Positions 26,346 to 37,023 of a stretch of DNA of 64,000 nucleotides are shown here, one piece after another. Location of the stretch: contig LR698958.1 of the NCBI GenBank assembly GCA_902381685.1, positions 1,055,672 to 1,119,671 of the forward strand. Reading direction: 5' to 3'. The stretch comes from Lachnospiraceae bacterium (GTDB lineage: Bacteria > Bacillota > Clostridia > Lachnospirales > Lachnospiraceae). The first letter of the stretch is position 1, and the number at the start of each line of letters is the position of its first letter. The notes under the pieces are model-generated. The model made no database searches and was not told the DNA's origin. It was given only the letters and a program-made list of their open reading frames with translations. The position numbers were made by a program, and so were the translations under genes.

Positions 26346-29300
26346 ATGCAGAAAACACTACATACATTAGGAATCGATATCGGTTCTACAACAGTTAAAA
26401 TCGCCATTCTAAATGAAGAAAACGAGGTTTTATTTTCCGACTACGAACGACATTTCGCAAACATTCAGGAAACTCTTTCTGACTTACTCGGAAGAGCCGT
26501 TCATAAACTAGGCACGATAGAAGTTTCTCCGGTAATTACCGGATCAGGCGGACTTACTTTGGCAAAGCATTTAGAAATTCCTTTTGTACAGGAAGTTATT
26601 GCTGTTTCTACTGCCCTTCAGGATTATGCTCCACAGACAGATGTGGCCATTGAACTTGGCGGTGAAGATGCCAAAATCATCTATTTTGAAGGTGGCAACG
26701 TAGAGCAACGTATGAACGGTATCTGTGCCGGAGGTACCGGTTCTTTTATTGACCAGATGGCATCATTACTGCAGACAGATGCCACAGGATTAAATGAGTA
26801 CGCAAAACATTATCAGGCATTATATTCCATCGCTGCACGCTGCGGTGTATTTGCCAAATCCGATATTCAGCCATTGATTAACGAAGGGGCCACAAAGGAA
26901 GACCTTTCCGCCTCTATTTTTCAGGCGGTAGTCAATCAGACTATCAGTGGGCTGGCATGCGGAAAACCAATTCGCGGTCATGTCGCTTTTCTGGGCGGTC
27001 CGCTTCATTTTCTGTCAGAACTCCGAGAAGCCTTTGTCCGCACATTAAAACTGGACGACCAACATATTATCGCACCAAGGCATTCACATTTATTTGCTGC
27101 GATCGGTTCTGCTTTAAATTCCGGCAGGGATCTTTCCATTCAACTTACCTCTTTGCAAATGCGACTTACCAATCGCATCGAAATGGAATTTGAGGTAGAG
27201 CGTATGACTCCTCTCTTTGCAAGCAAAGAAGAATATGACGCTTTTGAGGCACGTCACGCAAAGCATCAGGTTCCCGTGAAAGATTTATCTTCCTACAAGG
27301 GAAAATGTTTTTTAGGCATTGATGCCGGTTCTACAACAACCAAAGCAGCACTTGTCGGCGAGGACGGAACTCTTCTTTACTCTTTCTATCACAGCAACGA
27401 AGGAGATCCGCTCGGAACAACAATCAGCGCAATTAAAGATATTTACGATAAACTTCCTGAAGGCGTTGAAATTGTACACTCCTGTTCCACAGGATATGGG
27501 GAAGCCCTGATCAAGGCAGCGCTCTTACTGGACGAGGGAGAGGTCGAAACAGTTTCACATTACTATGCTGCTGCGTTTTTTAATCCTGAGGTAGATTGTA
27601 TTCTCGATATTGGCGGTCAGGATATGAAATGTATTAAAATCAAGAACCAAACCGTAGACAGCGTGCAGTTAAATGAAGCATGTTCTTCAGGCTGCGGTTC
27701 GTTTATCGAAACATTTGCCAAATCCTTAAACTATTCCGTAGAAGATTTTGCTCACGAAGCACTGTTTGCAAAAAATCCTATCGATTTAGGAACACGTTGT
27801 ACCGTATTTATGAATTCCAAAGTAAAACAGGCACAGAAAGAAGGGGCTTCCGTAGCAGATATTTCTGCAGGACTTGCTTACTCAGTTATCAAAAATGCCC
27901 TTTATAAAGTTATCAAAGTTTCTGATGCCTCAGAACTCGGAAAACACATTGTTGTTCAAGGCGGAACTTTCTATAATAACGCGGTTTTAAGAAGTTTTGA
28001 AACAATCGCTGATTGTGAGGCAGTTCGCCCCGATATTGCAGGTATTATGGGAGCTTTCGGTGCTGCTCTAATTGCAAGGGAACGTTACGATGAAAGCAAA
28101 ACAACGACCATGCTCTCCATCGGAGAAATTAACGCCTTGGAATATAGTACAAGTATGACAAAATGTAAAGGCTGTACAAATAACTGTCGTCTGACAATCA
28201 ATAAATTCAGCGGCGGACGAAGTTTCATCACAGGTAACCGATGCGAGCGCGGACTTGGAAAATCAAAAACAAAAAATGATATTCCGAACCTATTCGCTTA
28301 CAAAAATAAAAGATATTTTGATTACACTCCTTTATCCGAAACAGATGCGAAACGCGGAACGGTAGGACTTCCACGCGTCTTGAACATGTATGAAAATTAT
28401 CCTTTTTGGTTTACTTTTTTCGATGCATTAAAATTTAGAGTTGTTTTGTCACCTGCTTCCACAAGAAAAATATACGAATTGGGAATCGAATCCATTCCAA
28501 GTGAATCCGAATGCTATCCTGCCAAGTTAGCACACGGACATGTAGAATGGCTTATTCAAAATGGGGTTTCATTCATCTTCTATCCTTGTATTCCTTATGA
28601 AAGACAGGAATTCAAAGATGCAAATAACCATTACAACTGCCCTATTGTTACCTCATACGCAGAAAATATCAAAAACAATATGGACGAGATCACAAGCGGC
28701 AAAGTTGATTTCATGAACCCATTTTTATCTTTTAAAAATGAAGAGACACTGGATGAACGTTTGACAGAAGAATTCAGCGGAAAGTTTTCCATTACAGAGG
28801 CAGAAGTCAAGCAGGCTGTACATTTAGCATGGGAAGAACTTAAAAAATGCCGTGAAGATATCAGAAGAAAAGGTGAAGAAACGATTGCTTACCTTGACAA
28901 AACAGGTAAAAGAGGTATTGTTCTGGCCGGACGTCCTTACCATATCGACCCAGAAGTAAATCACGGCATTCCGGAATTAATCAATTCCTATGACATCGCC
29001 GTGTTGACGGAAGATTCCGTCTCACACTTGCACCCTGTGGAACGTCCTCTTCGTGTTATGGACCAATGGATGTATCACTCCAGATTATATGCAGCCGCAA
29101 ATTATGTAAAGACAAAAGACAATCTTGATTTAATTCAATTAAATTCTTTTGGTTGTGGACTAGATGCAGTTACGACTGATGAGGTATCGGATATTTTAAC
29201 ACATTCAGGTAAAATTTATACTTCTTTGAAAATTGATGAAGTAAACAATTTAGGAGCAGCAAGAATCCGTATCCGCTCTCTTCTCTCTGCCATTCGTGTG

Positions 29301-30590
29301 CGCGAGAAAAAACATATAGAACATTGTATTCAGCCGTCTTCCATCACAAAAGTACCATTTACAAAAGAAATGAGAGAGACCTATACAATATTGTGTCCGC
29401 AGATGTCACCGATTCATTTTGAACTTGTCGAACCCGCTTTCCGCTCCTGCGGGTACAACATCGAAGTTTTAGGAAACGACAGTAAATCTGCAATCAATAC
29501 AGGACTTAAATATGTAAATAATGACGCCTGCTATCCTTCCCTGCTTGTTGTCGGACAAATCATGGAAGCAATTCTTTCAGGACGATATAACACAGAGAAA
29601 ATTGCAGTTATTATTACGCAGACGGGAGGAGGCTGCCGCGCTTCCAACTATATCGGATTTATCCGACGCGCATTAGAGAAAGCGGGGTACGCACAGATTC
29701 CTGTTATTTCCTTAAATCTAAGCGGACTGGAAGAAAATCCGGGATTTAAACTTACACTCCCGCTTGTATTAAAAGGAATGTATGCTGTTGTATTTGGTGA
29801 TATTTTCATGCGTGCCGTATATCGTGTTCGCCCTTATGAGGTAACACCGGGAAGTACAGATGCGCTTCACGAAAAATGGAAACAAAAGTGTATCACATTT
29901 TTAACACAGAAACACCCGAGCCGCCGTACATTCAACAAAATGTGCAAAGAAATTATAGAAGATTTTGATAATCTTCCAATGAACAACGTAAAAAAAGTGC
30001 GTGTCGGTATCGTAGGAGAAATATTGGTAAAATTTCACCCAACTGCCAACAACCATTTAGTTGAATTACTCGAACAGGAGGGGGCTGAAGTTGTTGTACC
30101 TGATTTGCTTGACTTCTTCCTATACTGCTTCTATAACAGTAATTTCAAAGTTTCCCACCTGGGTATGAAAAAATCAACTGCATGGAAAGCGAATTTAGGT
30201 ATCAAAGCGTTGGAATGGTTCCGTTCCCCTGCGAAAAAGGCATTTGCACAGAGCAAACATTTTACACCGCCTGCTGATATTACAAATTTGGCAAACATGG
30301 CAAAAGAAATCGTTTCCCTGGGAAATCAGACCGGTGAAGGTTGGTTCTTAACCGGAGAAATGTTAGAATTAATCGAGAATGGTACAACTAACATAGTTTG
30401 TGCACAACCGTTTGCCTGCCTTCCAAACCATGTAGTAGGTAAAGGGGTAATTAAAGAATTGCGTCACCGTCACCCTCTCGCAAATATTGTCGCCATAGAC
30501 TATGACCCGGGAGCAAGTGAGGTAAACCAGTTGAATCGAATCAAACTAATGCTTTCTACTGCAAATAAAAACTTACAGGAAAATCATTAA
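26346..30590 (+). CDS. Giant 2-hydroxyacyl-CoA dehydratase activase-like protein (two ASKHA domains, DUF2229)
   Basis: A 1414-residue protein, product family known from many Clostridia but without an assigned reaction. Domains in order: a first BadF/HgdC-type ATPase (about 5-260; [36 protein letters not shown]), a second one (about 320-590; [39 protein letters not shown]), a cysteine cluster CKGCTNNC...C (about 606-637) that could hold an Fe-S cluster, a DUF2229-like part (about 670-900), and a C-terminal part (about 1010-1414) with [10 protein letters not shown] and [10 protein letters not shown] resembling dehydratase D-component proteins. In characterised HgdC, the cysteines between two subunits hold a [4Fe-4S] cluster and ATP hydrolysis drives electron injection into the dehydratase. 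No hgdA/hgdB gene lies in the window. A terminator follows. Confidence 0.85.
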   Translation: MQKTLHTLGIDIGSTTVKIAILNEENEVLFSDYERHFANIQETLSDLLGRAVHKLGTIEVSPVITGSGGLTLAKHLEIPFVQEVIAVSTALQDYAPQTDVAIELGGEDAKIIYFEGGNVEQRMNGICAGGTGSFIDQMASLLQTDATGLNEYAKHYQALYSIAARCGVFAKSDIQPLINEGATKEDLSASIFQAVVNQTISGLACGKPIRGHVAFLGGPLHFLSELREAFVRTLKLDDQHIIAPRHSHLFAAIGSALNSGRDLSIQLTSLQMRLTNRIEMEFEVERMTPLFASKEEYDAFEARHAKHQVPVKDLSSYKGKCFLGIDAGSTTTKAALVGEDGTLLYSFYHSNEGDPLGTTISAIKDIYDKLPEGVEIVHSCSTGYGEALIKAALLLDEGEVETVSHYYAAAFFNPEVDCILDIGGQDMKCIKIKNQTVDSVQLNEACSSGCGSFIETFAKSLNYSVEDFAHEALFAKNPIDLGTRCTVFMNSKVKQAQKEGASVADISAGLAYSVIKNALYKVIKVSDASELGKHIVVQGGTFYNNAVLRSFETIADCEAVRPDIAGIMGAFGAALIARERYDESKTTTMLSIGEINALEYSTSMTKCKGCTNNCRLTINKFSGGRSFITGNRCERGLGKSKTKNDIPNLFAYKNKRYFDYTPLSETDAKRGTVGLPRVLNMYENYPFWFTFFDALKFRVVLSPASTRKIYELGIESIPSESECYPAKLAHGHVEWLIQNGVSFIFYPCIPYERQEFKDANNHYNCPIVTSYAENIKNNMDEITSGKVDFMNPFLSFKNEETLDERLTEEFSGKFSITEAEVKQAVHLAWEELKKCREDIRRKGEETIAYLDKTGKRGIVLAGRPYHIDPEVNHGIPELINSYDIAVLTEDSVSHLHPVERPLRVMDQWMYHSRLYAAANYVKTKDNLDLIQLNSFGCGLDAVTTDEVSDILTHSGKIYTSLKIDEVNNLGAARIRIRSLLSAIRVREKKHIEHCIQPSSITKVPFTKEMRETYTILCPQMSPIHFELVEPAFRSCGYNIEVLGNDSKSAINTGLKYVNNDACYPSLLVVGQIMEAILSGRYNTEKIAVIITQTGGGCRASNYIGFIRRALEKAGYAQIPVISLNLSGLEENPGFKLTLPLVLKGMYAVVFGDIFMRAVYRVRPYEVTPGSTDALHEKWKQKCITFLTQKHPSRRTFNKMCKEIIEDFDNLPMNNVKKVRVGIVGEILVKFHPTANNHLVELLEQEGAEVVVPDLLDFFLYCFYNSNFKVSHLGMKKSTAWKANLGIKALEWFRSPAKKAFAQSKHFTPPADITNLANMAKEIVSLGNQTGEGWFLTGEMLELIENGTTNIVCAQPFACLPNHVVGKGVIKELRHRHPLANIVAIDYDPGASEVNQLNRIKLMLSTANKNLQENH

Positions 30591-30633
30591 AAAAATAGCC
30601 AGACTTGGATATTTCCATGTCCGGCTATTTTTT
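30589..30633. terminator. Bidirectional terminator between activase-like gene and gpmI
   Basis: Arms beginning AAAAAATAGCC and ending GGCTATTTTTT with two mismatches deeper in the ~18-20-base stem. T-runs on both strands. It overlaps the stop codon of the plus-strand gene. Confidence 0.9.
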
Positions 30634-30637
30634 ATGC

Positions 30638-32176
30638 TTATTTCACTAACAATGATTTTCCTGTCATTTCTTTCGGCTGTTCCATTCCCATTAATTCGAT
30701 AAGAGTTGGGGCAATATCTGCAAGGCAGCCACCTTCTCTTAATTTATATGAAGGGTCAGCATTCACCAAAATAAACGGTACTTCATTTGTTGTATGAGCA
30801 GTAAACGGTTCACCTGTTTCATAATCAACTAACTGTTCTGCATTTCCGTGATCCGCACAGATAAACATCTGTCCGTCAACTTCTTTTAATGCTTCCACAG
30901 TTTTACCTACACATTCATCAACAGCTTCAATCGCTTTGATCGCTGCCGCTTCCACACCTGTATGTCCAACCATATCCGGATTTGCAAAGTTGATGATAAT
31001 TACATCGTATTTATCGGATTTGATTGCTTCCACTAATTTATCACAAACTTCATATGCGCTCATTTCCGGCTGCAAATCATATGTTGCAACTTTAGGAGAT
31101 TTCACTAAAATTCTGTCCTCTCCTTTGTTCGGTTCCTCTACACCACCGTTAAAGAAAAATGTAACGTGAGCGTATTTTTCTGTCTCGGCAATTCTCGCCT
31201 GTGTCATATTATTGTTTGCCAAAAATTCTCCAAATGTATTTGTAATTTCTGTTTTGTGGAAAGCAACTAATTTATTTTCAATTGTCACATCATATTCAGT
31301 AAAGCATACATATGTTGTTTTGATGCGTTCTCCTCTGTCAAATCCGTCAAAATTGTCATCACAGAATGTTCTTGTAATTTCTCTTGCTCTGTCCGGTCTG
31401 AAGTTAAAGAAGATGATAGAATCGTTGTCTTTGATCGTTGCAACAGGTTTTCCGTCTTTTACAACAACTGTAGGAAGAACAAATTCGTCTGTTTTATCTG
31501 CGTCATATGAATTCTGAACTGCGCACACCGCACATTCCGCTGTTTCTCCCTCTCCTTTTACCATTGCATTATATGCTAACTCAACACGATCCCAACGGTT
31601 ATCTCTGTCCATTGCATAGTAACGTCCCATAACAGATGCGATTTCACCTACACCGATTTCTTTCATCTTATCTGCCAATTCCTGCACATAATCTTTTCCT
31701 GATGCAGGAGGTGTGTCACGTCCGTCTAAGAAGCAGTGTACATATACTTTTTCAAGTCCCTGTTTCTTAGCAAGTTCTAACAAACCATAAATATGTGAAT
31801 TATGGCTGTGAACGCCACCATCAGATACCAATCCGAACAGGTGAAGGGCTGAATTGTGCTCTTTTGCATTATTGCACGCTGCAAGTAACGCTTCATTCTC
31901 AAAGAAATCTCCGTCCTGAATAGATTTAGTAATCTTTGTTAAATCCTGATATACAATACGTCCTGCACCCATGTTCAAATGTCCTACTTCAGAGTTACCC
32001 ATCTGTCCGTCAGGAAGCCCCACTGCCATTCCGCTTGCATTACCTTTCACAAACGGACACTCAGCCATTAACTTGTCCATAACAGGTGTTTTTCCCTCAT
32101 AAACGGCATTTGCTTCGTGTTTGTCGTTCAAACCGTATCCGTCAAGAATCATTAAAACTGTTGGTTTTTTACTCAT
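30638..32176 (-). CDS. gpmI: 2,3-bisphosphoglycerate-independent phosphoglycerate mutase
   Basis: Interconverts 3- and 2-phosphoglycerate using two Mn2+ ions. The 512-residue protein begins KKPTVLMILDGYGLND, has the catalytic serine in GNSEVGHLNMGAGR, and the metal-binding segments NFANPDMVGHTG and ICADHGNAEQ. Normal length. Its promoter lies at 32226-32254. It stands with tpiA, pgk and gap, in order gap-pgk-tpiA-(Nudix)-gpmI, all on the same strand, but with its own promoter. Confidence 0.97.
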   Translation of the reverse strand: MSKKPTVLMILDGYGLNDKHEANAVYEGKTPVMDKLMAECPFVKGNASGMAVGLPDGQMGNSEVGHLNMGAGRIVYQDLTKITKSIQDGDFFENEALLAACNNAKEHNSALHLFGLVSDGGVHSHNSHIYGLLELAKKQGLEKVYVHCFLDGRDTPPASGKDYVQELADKMKEIGVGEIASVMGRYYAMDRDNRWDRVELAYNAMVKGEGETAECAVCAVQNSYDADKTDEFVLPTVVVKDGKPVATIKDNDSIIFFNFRPDRAREITRTFCDDNFDGFDRGERIKTTYVCFTEYDVTIENKLVAFHKTEITNTFGEFLANNNMTQARIAETEKYAHVTFFFNGGVEEPNKGEDRILVKSPKVATYDLQPEMSAYEVCDKLVEAIKSDKYDVIIINFANPDMVGHTGVEAAAIKAIEAVDECVGKTVEALKEVDGQMFICADHGNAEQLVDYETGEPFTAHTTNEVPFILVNADPSYKLREGGCLADIAPTLIELMGMEQPKEMTGKSLLVK

Positions 32177-32225
32177 AGTATTATCTCCTTTATGTTAATT
32201 CATTAACGTTTTCTTTACCTGAATT

Positions 32226-32254
32226 ATTTTACATGATTTTCTAATCGGTTGCAA
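32226..32254 (-). promoter_or_regulatory. Promoter of gpmI
   Basis: Minus strand: -35 TTGCAA (32249-32254), 17-base spacer, -10 TAAAAT (32226-32231). Confidence 0.7.
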
Positions 32255-32265
32255 GTTTTTCGCCT

Positions 32266-32892
32266 TTAAATACTCTCCAAAAAATCAAATACTTTCCCGT
32301 CAGGTGTATGTAAGAAGTGCATAAGCATATACGCACACATAATTGCAACGTTCTCTTCCCGCAAAATTCTTCTCACTTCTTTTCGATCAGCAAGTACAAT
32401 TTCAATTTCTTCATTTTCCTCCTGTCCCGCTTTGGACGGTTTTCCTTTTGCATAGCCGTACACCGTTCCACAGGACTCGTCAGTCATTCCAACTGTAGTG
32501 AAAAACGGCTTCGTAAACATATCTTTTGCATTAATTGGTGTTAAATCAAGCCCCGTCTCTTCTTTCAATTCACGCACACCTGCCACCTTAAAATCTTCTC
32601 CTTCATCTACCAGACCTGCCGGAAATTCATAAATATAGTCGTCCAGCGGACAGCGGTATTGACGAATAAGTACAATTTTTTCTTCATCATCATTTTCATC
32701 TTGATATAAACTGTAGATAATTACTCCGTCCGCTCTGTTTTGTCTCGTTGTTATTTTTAACTCATCAATGTTTTTTGCCCTGGACGCCACATAGTACGTA
32801 CTTTCTTTTCCCGTATCACTCTTCATTTGCAGTGTGTACATATTCAGAAAACGATTATTTGTTGTCTGGCTTATTTTTTTAATTCTTCTCAT
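32266..32892 (-). CDS. Nudix hydrolase
   Basis: A 208-residue Nudix protein with a full Nudix box ([20 protein letters not shown], then TG), preceded by [20 protein letters not shown], which suits the ADP-ribose/NDP-sugar pyrophosphatase subgroup. The substrate cannot be told from sequence. I chose the start at 32892, 5 bases after AAGGAGG; the open frame extends ten codons further but into that site. It lies between the tpiA terminator and the gpmI promoter, inside the glycolytic cluster but apparently as a separate unit. Confidence 0.85.
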   Translation of the reverse strand: MRRIKKISQTTNNRFLNMYTLQMKSDTGKESTYYVASRAKNIDELKITTRQNRADGVIIYSLYQDENDDEEKIVLIRQYRCPLDDYIYEFPAGLVDEGEDFKVAGVRELKEETGLDLTPINAKDMFTKPFFTTVGMTDESCGTVYGYAKGKPSKAGQEENEEIEIVLADRKEVRRILREENVAIMCAYMLMHFLHTPDGKVFDFLESI

Positions 32893-32923
32893 ACATGCCT
32901 CCTTGCATTTTCCTGTAGTCACA

Positions 32924-32957
32924 AAAAAGAAGCAGGATCTATATCCCGCTTCTTTTT
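32924..32957 (-). terminator. Terminator of gap-pgk-tpiA
   Basis: 15-base stem with one G-U pair on the minus strand, 4-base loop, followed by a T-run, just behind tpiA. Confidence 0.9.
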
Positions 32958-32968
32958 ATCAATAGGCA

Positions 32969-33718
32969 TTATTTCCAATTAACAATCTTTCCGAAATCTG
33001 TTTTTAAAGAAGCGCCTCCTACAAGTCCGCCGTCAATATCAGGCTGAGCAAATAATTCAGGAGCGCTGTCTGCTGATACAGATCCGCCGTACTGGATACG
33101 GATTGCTTCTGCAGTTGCTTCATCATAGATTTCAGCAATACACTGACGAATTGCAGCACAAACTTCCTGAGCCTGTTCTGTCGTGGCAACTTTTCCTGTT
33201 CCGATTGCCCAGATTGGTTCATAAGCGATTACTGCTGTTTTAGCCTGCTCTGCTGTTACATCTAAGAAAGCAATTTTAATCTGCTGACGAATAAAGTCAA
33301 TAGTAACACCCTGTTCTCTCTGTGCTAATGTCTCACCACAGCAGATGATAGGTGTAATACCGTGTTCAAATGCTTTTTTCACTTTTTTATTTACAGTTTC
33401 ATCTGTCTCTGCAAAGTATTCACGTCTCTCAGAATGTCCGATGATAACGTATTTTACTCCAACGTCCGTAAGCATATTTGGAGCGATTTCTCCTGTATAT
33501 GCTCCACTTTCTTCGAAATACATATTTTCAGCGCCAATGCAGATATTTGTTCCTTTTACAGCCTCCATTGCCGGAATAATGCTGATTGCAGGTACACAAA
33601 ATACAACGTCTGCATCTTCTGTTGCTACTAATGGTTTTAATTCATTCAATAAAGTAACTGTTTCACTAGGAGTTTTATTCATTTTCCAGTTACCTGCAAT
33701 AATTTTTCTTCTTGACAT
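32969..33718 (-). CDS. tpiA: Triosephosphate isomerase
   Basis: Interconverts dihydroxyacetone phosphate and glyceraldehyde 3-phosphate. The 249-residue protein shows the N-terminal lysine in GNWKMN, the catalytic histidine in [10 protein letters not shown], the catalytic glutamate in [12 protein letters not shown] and the phosphate loop GGLVGGASL. It follows pgk by 67 bases and ends the gap-pgk-tpiA run with a terminator. Confidence 0.98.
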   Translation of the reverse strand: MSRRKIIAGNWKMNKTPSETVTLLNELKPLVATEDADVVFCVPAISIIPAMEAVKGTNICIGAENMYFEESGAYTGEIAPNMLTDVGVKYVIIGHSERREYFAETDETVNKKVKKAFEHGITPIICCGETLAQREQGVTIDFIRQQIKIAFLDVTAEQAKTAVIAYEPIWAIGTGKVATTEQAQEVCAAIRQCIAEIYDEATAEAIRIQYGGSVSADSAPELFAQPDIDGGLVGGASLKTDFGKIVNWK

Positions 33719-33785
33719 TTTATCGTCTCCTAATTTTATATATTTTGAGGTATATACCGATGAAGTTTTTTAAAGTATGTTCGGT

Positions 33786-34979
33786 CTACTTATCGTTTGC
33801 TGCTGCTACACCCGGTAATTCTTTTCCTTCAAGGAATTCAAGAGAAGCACCGCCACCTGTAGAAATATGAGTCATTTTATCTCCATATCCTAACTGGTTT
33901 ACTGCTGCGGCAGAATCTCCACCACCAATAATTGTTACGGCATCTGTCTCTGCAAGCGCTTTTGCAACTGCTTCTGTACCATTTGCAAACTTAGGCATTT
34001 CAAAGCAGCCCATTGGTCCGTTCCATACAACTGTTTTTGCATCTTTAACAGCGTCAGCAAAAAGAACCTCTGTTTTTGGTCCGATATCCATACCTTCCCA
34101 ACCGTCAGGGATTTCTCCACTTTCTACAACCTGTACGTTTGCATCGTTAGAGAAATCATCACCGATACGGTGGTCTACAGGAAGAAGTAATTTAACTCCT
34201 TTTTCTTCTGCTTTTTTAAGCATGTTTAAAGCGTATTCCATATAATCATCTTCGCAAAGAGAAAGTCCGATTTTTCCGCCTCTTGCTTTAGAGAATGTGT
34301 ATGCCATACCACCACCGATGATAAGTGTATCTACTTTGTCAAGTAAGTTTTCGATAACAGAAATTTTACTTGATACTTTTGCTCCACCTAAAATAGCGAC
34401 AAATGGTCTTTCAGGATTATTTACTGCGTTTCCTAAGAAATCAATTTCTTTCTGCATTAAGTACCCAACTACTGCTGTATCAACGAACTGAGTTACACCA
34501 ACATTTGAGCAGTGTGCTCTGTGTGCTGTACCAAATGCGTCATTTACAAATACGTCACATAAAGAAGCAAGTTCTTTGCTGAATTCTTCTCCATTCTTTG
34601 TTTCTTCTGCTCTGTAACGAGTATTTTCAAGAAGAATAATATCACCGTCATTCATTGCTTCTACTGCTGCTTTTGCATTTTCACCTACAACAGTTGCATC
34701 TGCTGCAAATTTAACTTCCTGTCCTAATAATTCAGATAATCTTACGGCAACAGGTGCTAAAGATAATTCCGGTTTTGGTTCTCCCTTTGGTTTTCCAAGG
34801 TGAGAGCAAAGAATGATTTTCCCTCCGTCTGCAACTAATTTCTTGATTGTAGGAAGTGCTGCTACAAGACGGTTCTCATCTGTAATTTTTCCATCGATTA
34901 AAGGAACGTTAAAGTCACATCTTACAAGAACTCTTTTTCCTTTTACATTAATGTCGTCCACTGATTTTTTATTAAGCAT
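33786..34979 (-). CDS. pgk: Phosphoglycerate kinase
   Basis: Transfers the phosphate of 1,3-bisphosphoglycerate to ADP. The 397-residue protein starts with [19 protein letters not shown], contains [28 protein letters not shown] and the C-terminal nucleotide loop [13 protein letters not shown] terminator lies between gap and pgk, so pgk-tpiA are expressed at a reduced level from the gap promoter or from a promoter not recognised here. Confidence 0.98.
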   Translation of the reverse strand: MLNKKSVDDINVKGKRVLVRCDFNVPLIDGKITDENRLVAALPTIKKLVADGGKIILCSHLGKPKGEPKPELSLAPVAVRLSELLGQEVKFAADATVVGENAKAAVEAMNDGDIILLENTRYRAEETKNGEEFSKELASLCDVFVNDAFGTAHRAHCSNVGVTQFVDTAVVGYLMQKEIDFLGNAVNNPERPFVAILGGAKVSSKISVIENLLDKVDTLIIGGGMAYTFSKARGGKIGLSLCEDDYMEYALNMLKKAEEKGVKLLLPVDHRIGDDFSNDANVQVVESGEIPDGWEGMDIGPKTEVLFADAVKDAKTVVWNGPMGCFEMPKFANGTEAVAKALAETDAVTIIGGGDSAAAVNQLGYGDKMTHISTGGGASLEFLEGKELPGVAAANDK

Positions 34980-35006
34980 AGATTGTGCCTCCTTATTTGT
35001 ATAAAT

Positions 35007-35040
35007 AAAGGGACCCAGTCCTATAAGACCGGACCCCTTT
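35007..35040 (-). terminator. Terminator between gap and pgk
   Basis: On the minus strand a 14-base stem with several G-U pairs and a 6-base loop is followed by T-rich sequence. It would lower read-through from gap into pgk-tpiA. Confidence 0.75.
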
Positions 35041-35065
35041 TGGAATCTTTATCTCTAATTTAAAA

Positions 35066-36079
35066 TTATGCTAATTCAGAGAAATATTTGATTGTTCTTA
35101 CCATCTGGCTTGTGTAAGAATTTTCGTTGTCATACCAAGATACAACCTGAACTTCTGTTGTTCCGTTGTCTAATGGAAGAGCCATTGTCTGTGTAGCATC
35201 GAATAAAGAACCATATCTCATTCCTACGATATCGCTTGATACGATTTCATCTTCGTTGTATCCGTATGATTCGTTTGCTGCTGCTTTCATTGCTGCGTTG
35301 ATTTCTTCAACTGTTACATTTCCTTCAACAACTGCTGTTAAAATTGTTGTAGAACCTGTTGGAGTTGGAACACGCTGTGCAGATCCGATTAATTTACCGT
35401 TTAATTCCGGAATAACTAATCCGATTGCTTTTGCAGCACCTGTGCTGTTTGGCACGATATTAACTGCTGCTGCACGAGAACGTCTTAAATCACCTTTTCT
35501 CTGTGGTCCGTCAAGTGTCATCTGATCACCTGTGTATGCGTGGATTGTACACATAATTCCGGATTTGATTGTTGCTAATTTGTTTAATGCGTCAGCCATT
35601 GGTGCTAAGCAGTTTGTTGTACAAGATGCTGCAGAAATAACTGTATCTTCCGGTTTTAATGTGTCATGGTTTACATTGTAAACGATTGTTGGAAGGTCAT
35701 TTCCTGCTGGAGCAGAGATAACAACTTTTCTGGCACCTGCTTTGATGTGTGCTTCTGCTTTTGCTTTTGATGTATAGAATCCTGTACACTCTAATACAAC
35801 GTCAACACCGATTTCTCCCCAAGGAAGTTCTTCAGCGTTTGCTTTTGCATAAATTTTAATTTCTTTTCCATCTACAGTAATTGAATCTTCACCTGCTGTT
35901 ACTTTATCAGCTAAAGCATATTTTCCCTGAGATGAGTCGTATTTTAATAAGTGAGCTAACATTTTTGGAGATGTTAAGTCGTTGATTGCAACTACTTCAT
36001 ATCCTTCTGCTCCGAACATTTGTCTGAATGCAAGACGTCCAATACGTCCAAATCCATTAATCGCTACTTTTACTGCCAT
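35066..36079 (-). CDS. gap: Glyceraldehyde-3-phosphate dehydrogenase, type I
   Basis: Oxidises glyceraldehyde 3-phosphate with NAD+ and phosphate. The 337-residue protein has the Rossmann motif [11 protein letters not shown], an Asp at the NAD ribose position (AINDL, favouring NAD+ over NADP+), and the catalytic Cys153 in [12 protein letters not shown]. Promoter at 36176-36204 is near consensus and an inverted repeat of regulatory type lies across its start site. No CggR-type regulator precedes it, unlike in Bacillus. Confidence 0.98.
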   Translation of the reverse strand: MAVKVAINGFGRIGRLAFRQMFGAEGYEVVAINDLTSPKMLAHLLKYDSSQGKYALADKVTAGEDSITVDGKEIKIYAKANAEELPWGEIGVDVVLECTGFYTSKAKAEAHIKAGARKVVISAPAGNDLPTIVYNVNHDTLKPEDTVISAASCTTNCLAPMADALNKLATIKSGIMCTIHAYTGDQMTLDGPQRKGDLRRSRAAAVNIVPNSTGAAKAIGLVIPELNGKLIGSAQRVPTPTGSTTILTAVVEGNVTVEEINAAMKAAANESYGYNEDEIVSSDIVGMRYGSLFDATQTMALPLDNGTTEVQVVSWYDNENSYTSQMVRTIKYFSELA

Positions 36080-36149
36080 GATTAATTCCTCCTAAAGTTT
36101 AATTATAAAATCACTGTTCAACAGTATATATGTGAGATTCTTTTTTCTT

Positions 36150-36176
36150 TGTTAAAGAATCATCAGCCTTTTAACA
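36150..36176. promoter_or_regulatory. Inverted repeat at the gap transcription start (candidate operator)
   Basis: Perfect 7-base repeat TGTTAAA (36150-36156) and TTTAACA (36170-36176), 13 bases apart. The upstream half touches the -10 element, the downstream half lies in the first transcribed bases. The half-sites match Rex half-sites (TTGTTAA/TTAACAA) but are spaced about one helical turn wider than a normal Rex site. Confidence 0.55.
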
Positions 36177-36204
36177 TTGTACTAAATTCAAAACAAAAAT
36201 TCAA
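36176..36204 (-). promoter_or_regulatory. Promoter of gap
   Basis: Minus strand: -35 TTGAAT (36199-36204), 17-base spacer, -10 TACAAT (36176-36181). The leader is about 90 bases long. Confidence 0.8.
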
Positions 36205-36219
36205 GGTTATTTTGCATTT

Positions 36220-37020
36220 TTATCCAACTTGTATAAAAATTGGTTTTCTTCCCTTAAATTCTGTATAATATTTAAAACCACTGTCTTTTAAAACTTCTTT
36301 TGCCCTGTCAAAATCATAAGCAATATTCTCGGGCTGATGAGCATCTGACCCGACGGTAATAACTTCCCCGCCTAACTCTTTATATCTTTTCAAAATAGAA
36401 ATATGAGGGTGGGCAAATCCAAGACCATACTTAAATCCTGCCGTATTCAATTCTATTCCCTTTCCCTGCATAATTAAAGAGCGCAGTATCTCATCTGTTA
36501 TTTCCGCATAGTCCTGAAGAAAATAGGATTTTTCTTTTTCCTTTCCATATCGGACAACATAATCCATATGCCCCAAAACATCAAAATCCATCTGTTGTTT
36601 CACACATTCAAGAATATTCTCAAACCCATTCCGATACAGAATCGAATCTTCCATCTGATTTTCTTTCTCCTGATGCGGATCTTTCCCGTCAATCAGATGA
36701 ACGGAGCCAATAACGAAATCAAACGAATATTTCTTCACATAGTTCCCCACAAATGTTTTTAAATGCGGTTGCAGCCCCATTTCAACTCCAATACGGACAT
36801 CTATCTTTTGACGATACTCTCCCTGCAATTTCCTTAATGTTGAAAAATATTCTTCCGGACAAAAGACAAATTGTTTTCCCTCTTTGTCGTAATCTTTATC
36901 CATATGATCTGTGATACATACGGTCGTCAGCCCCTTTTTTATTGCTCCCAGAACCATTTCTTCCGGTGAACAATGGGCGTCTGTAGAAAACTCTGTGTGC
37001 ATATGAAAATCTGCTCGCAT
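36220..37020 (-). CDS. PHP-domain phosphatase (histidinol-phosphatase HisJ/HisK family)
   Basis: A 266-residue metal-dependent phosphoesterase. PHP metal ligands are visible in DFHMHTEFS, CITDHMD, GVEMGLQ, GSVHLIDG, GHMDY and GSDAHQPENI. Family members hydrolyse histidinol phosphate, but no other histidine gene is present, so the physiological substrate is uncertain. Its ribosome-binding site AGGAGTG lies inside the end of mnmA and it starts 3 bases after that gene, so it is the last member of the isc-mnmA unit. Confidence 0.85.
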   Translation of the reverse strand: MRADFHMHTEFSTDAHCSPEEMVLGAIKKGLTTVCITDHMDKDYDKEGKQFVFCPEEYFSTLRKLQGEYRQKIDVRIGVEMGLQPHLKTFVGNYVKKYSFDFVIGSVHLIDGKDPHQEKENQMEDSILYRNGFENILECVKQQMDFDVLGHMDYVVRYGKEKEKSYFLQDYAEITDEILRSLIMQGKGIELNTAGFKYGLGFAHPHISILKRYKELGGEVITVGSDAHQPENIAYDFDRAKEVLKDSGFKYYTEFKGRKPIFIQVG

Positions 37021-37023
37021 CTG

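Noticed and set aside
36150..36176. Standard Rex operator at gap
   Set aside because: The half-sites fit but the spacing is 11 bases too wide, so it is reported only as a candidate of unknown regulator.
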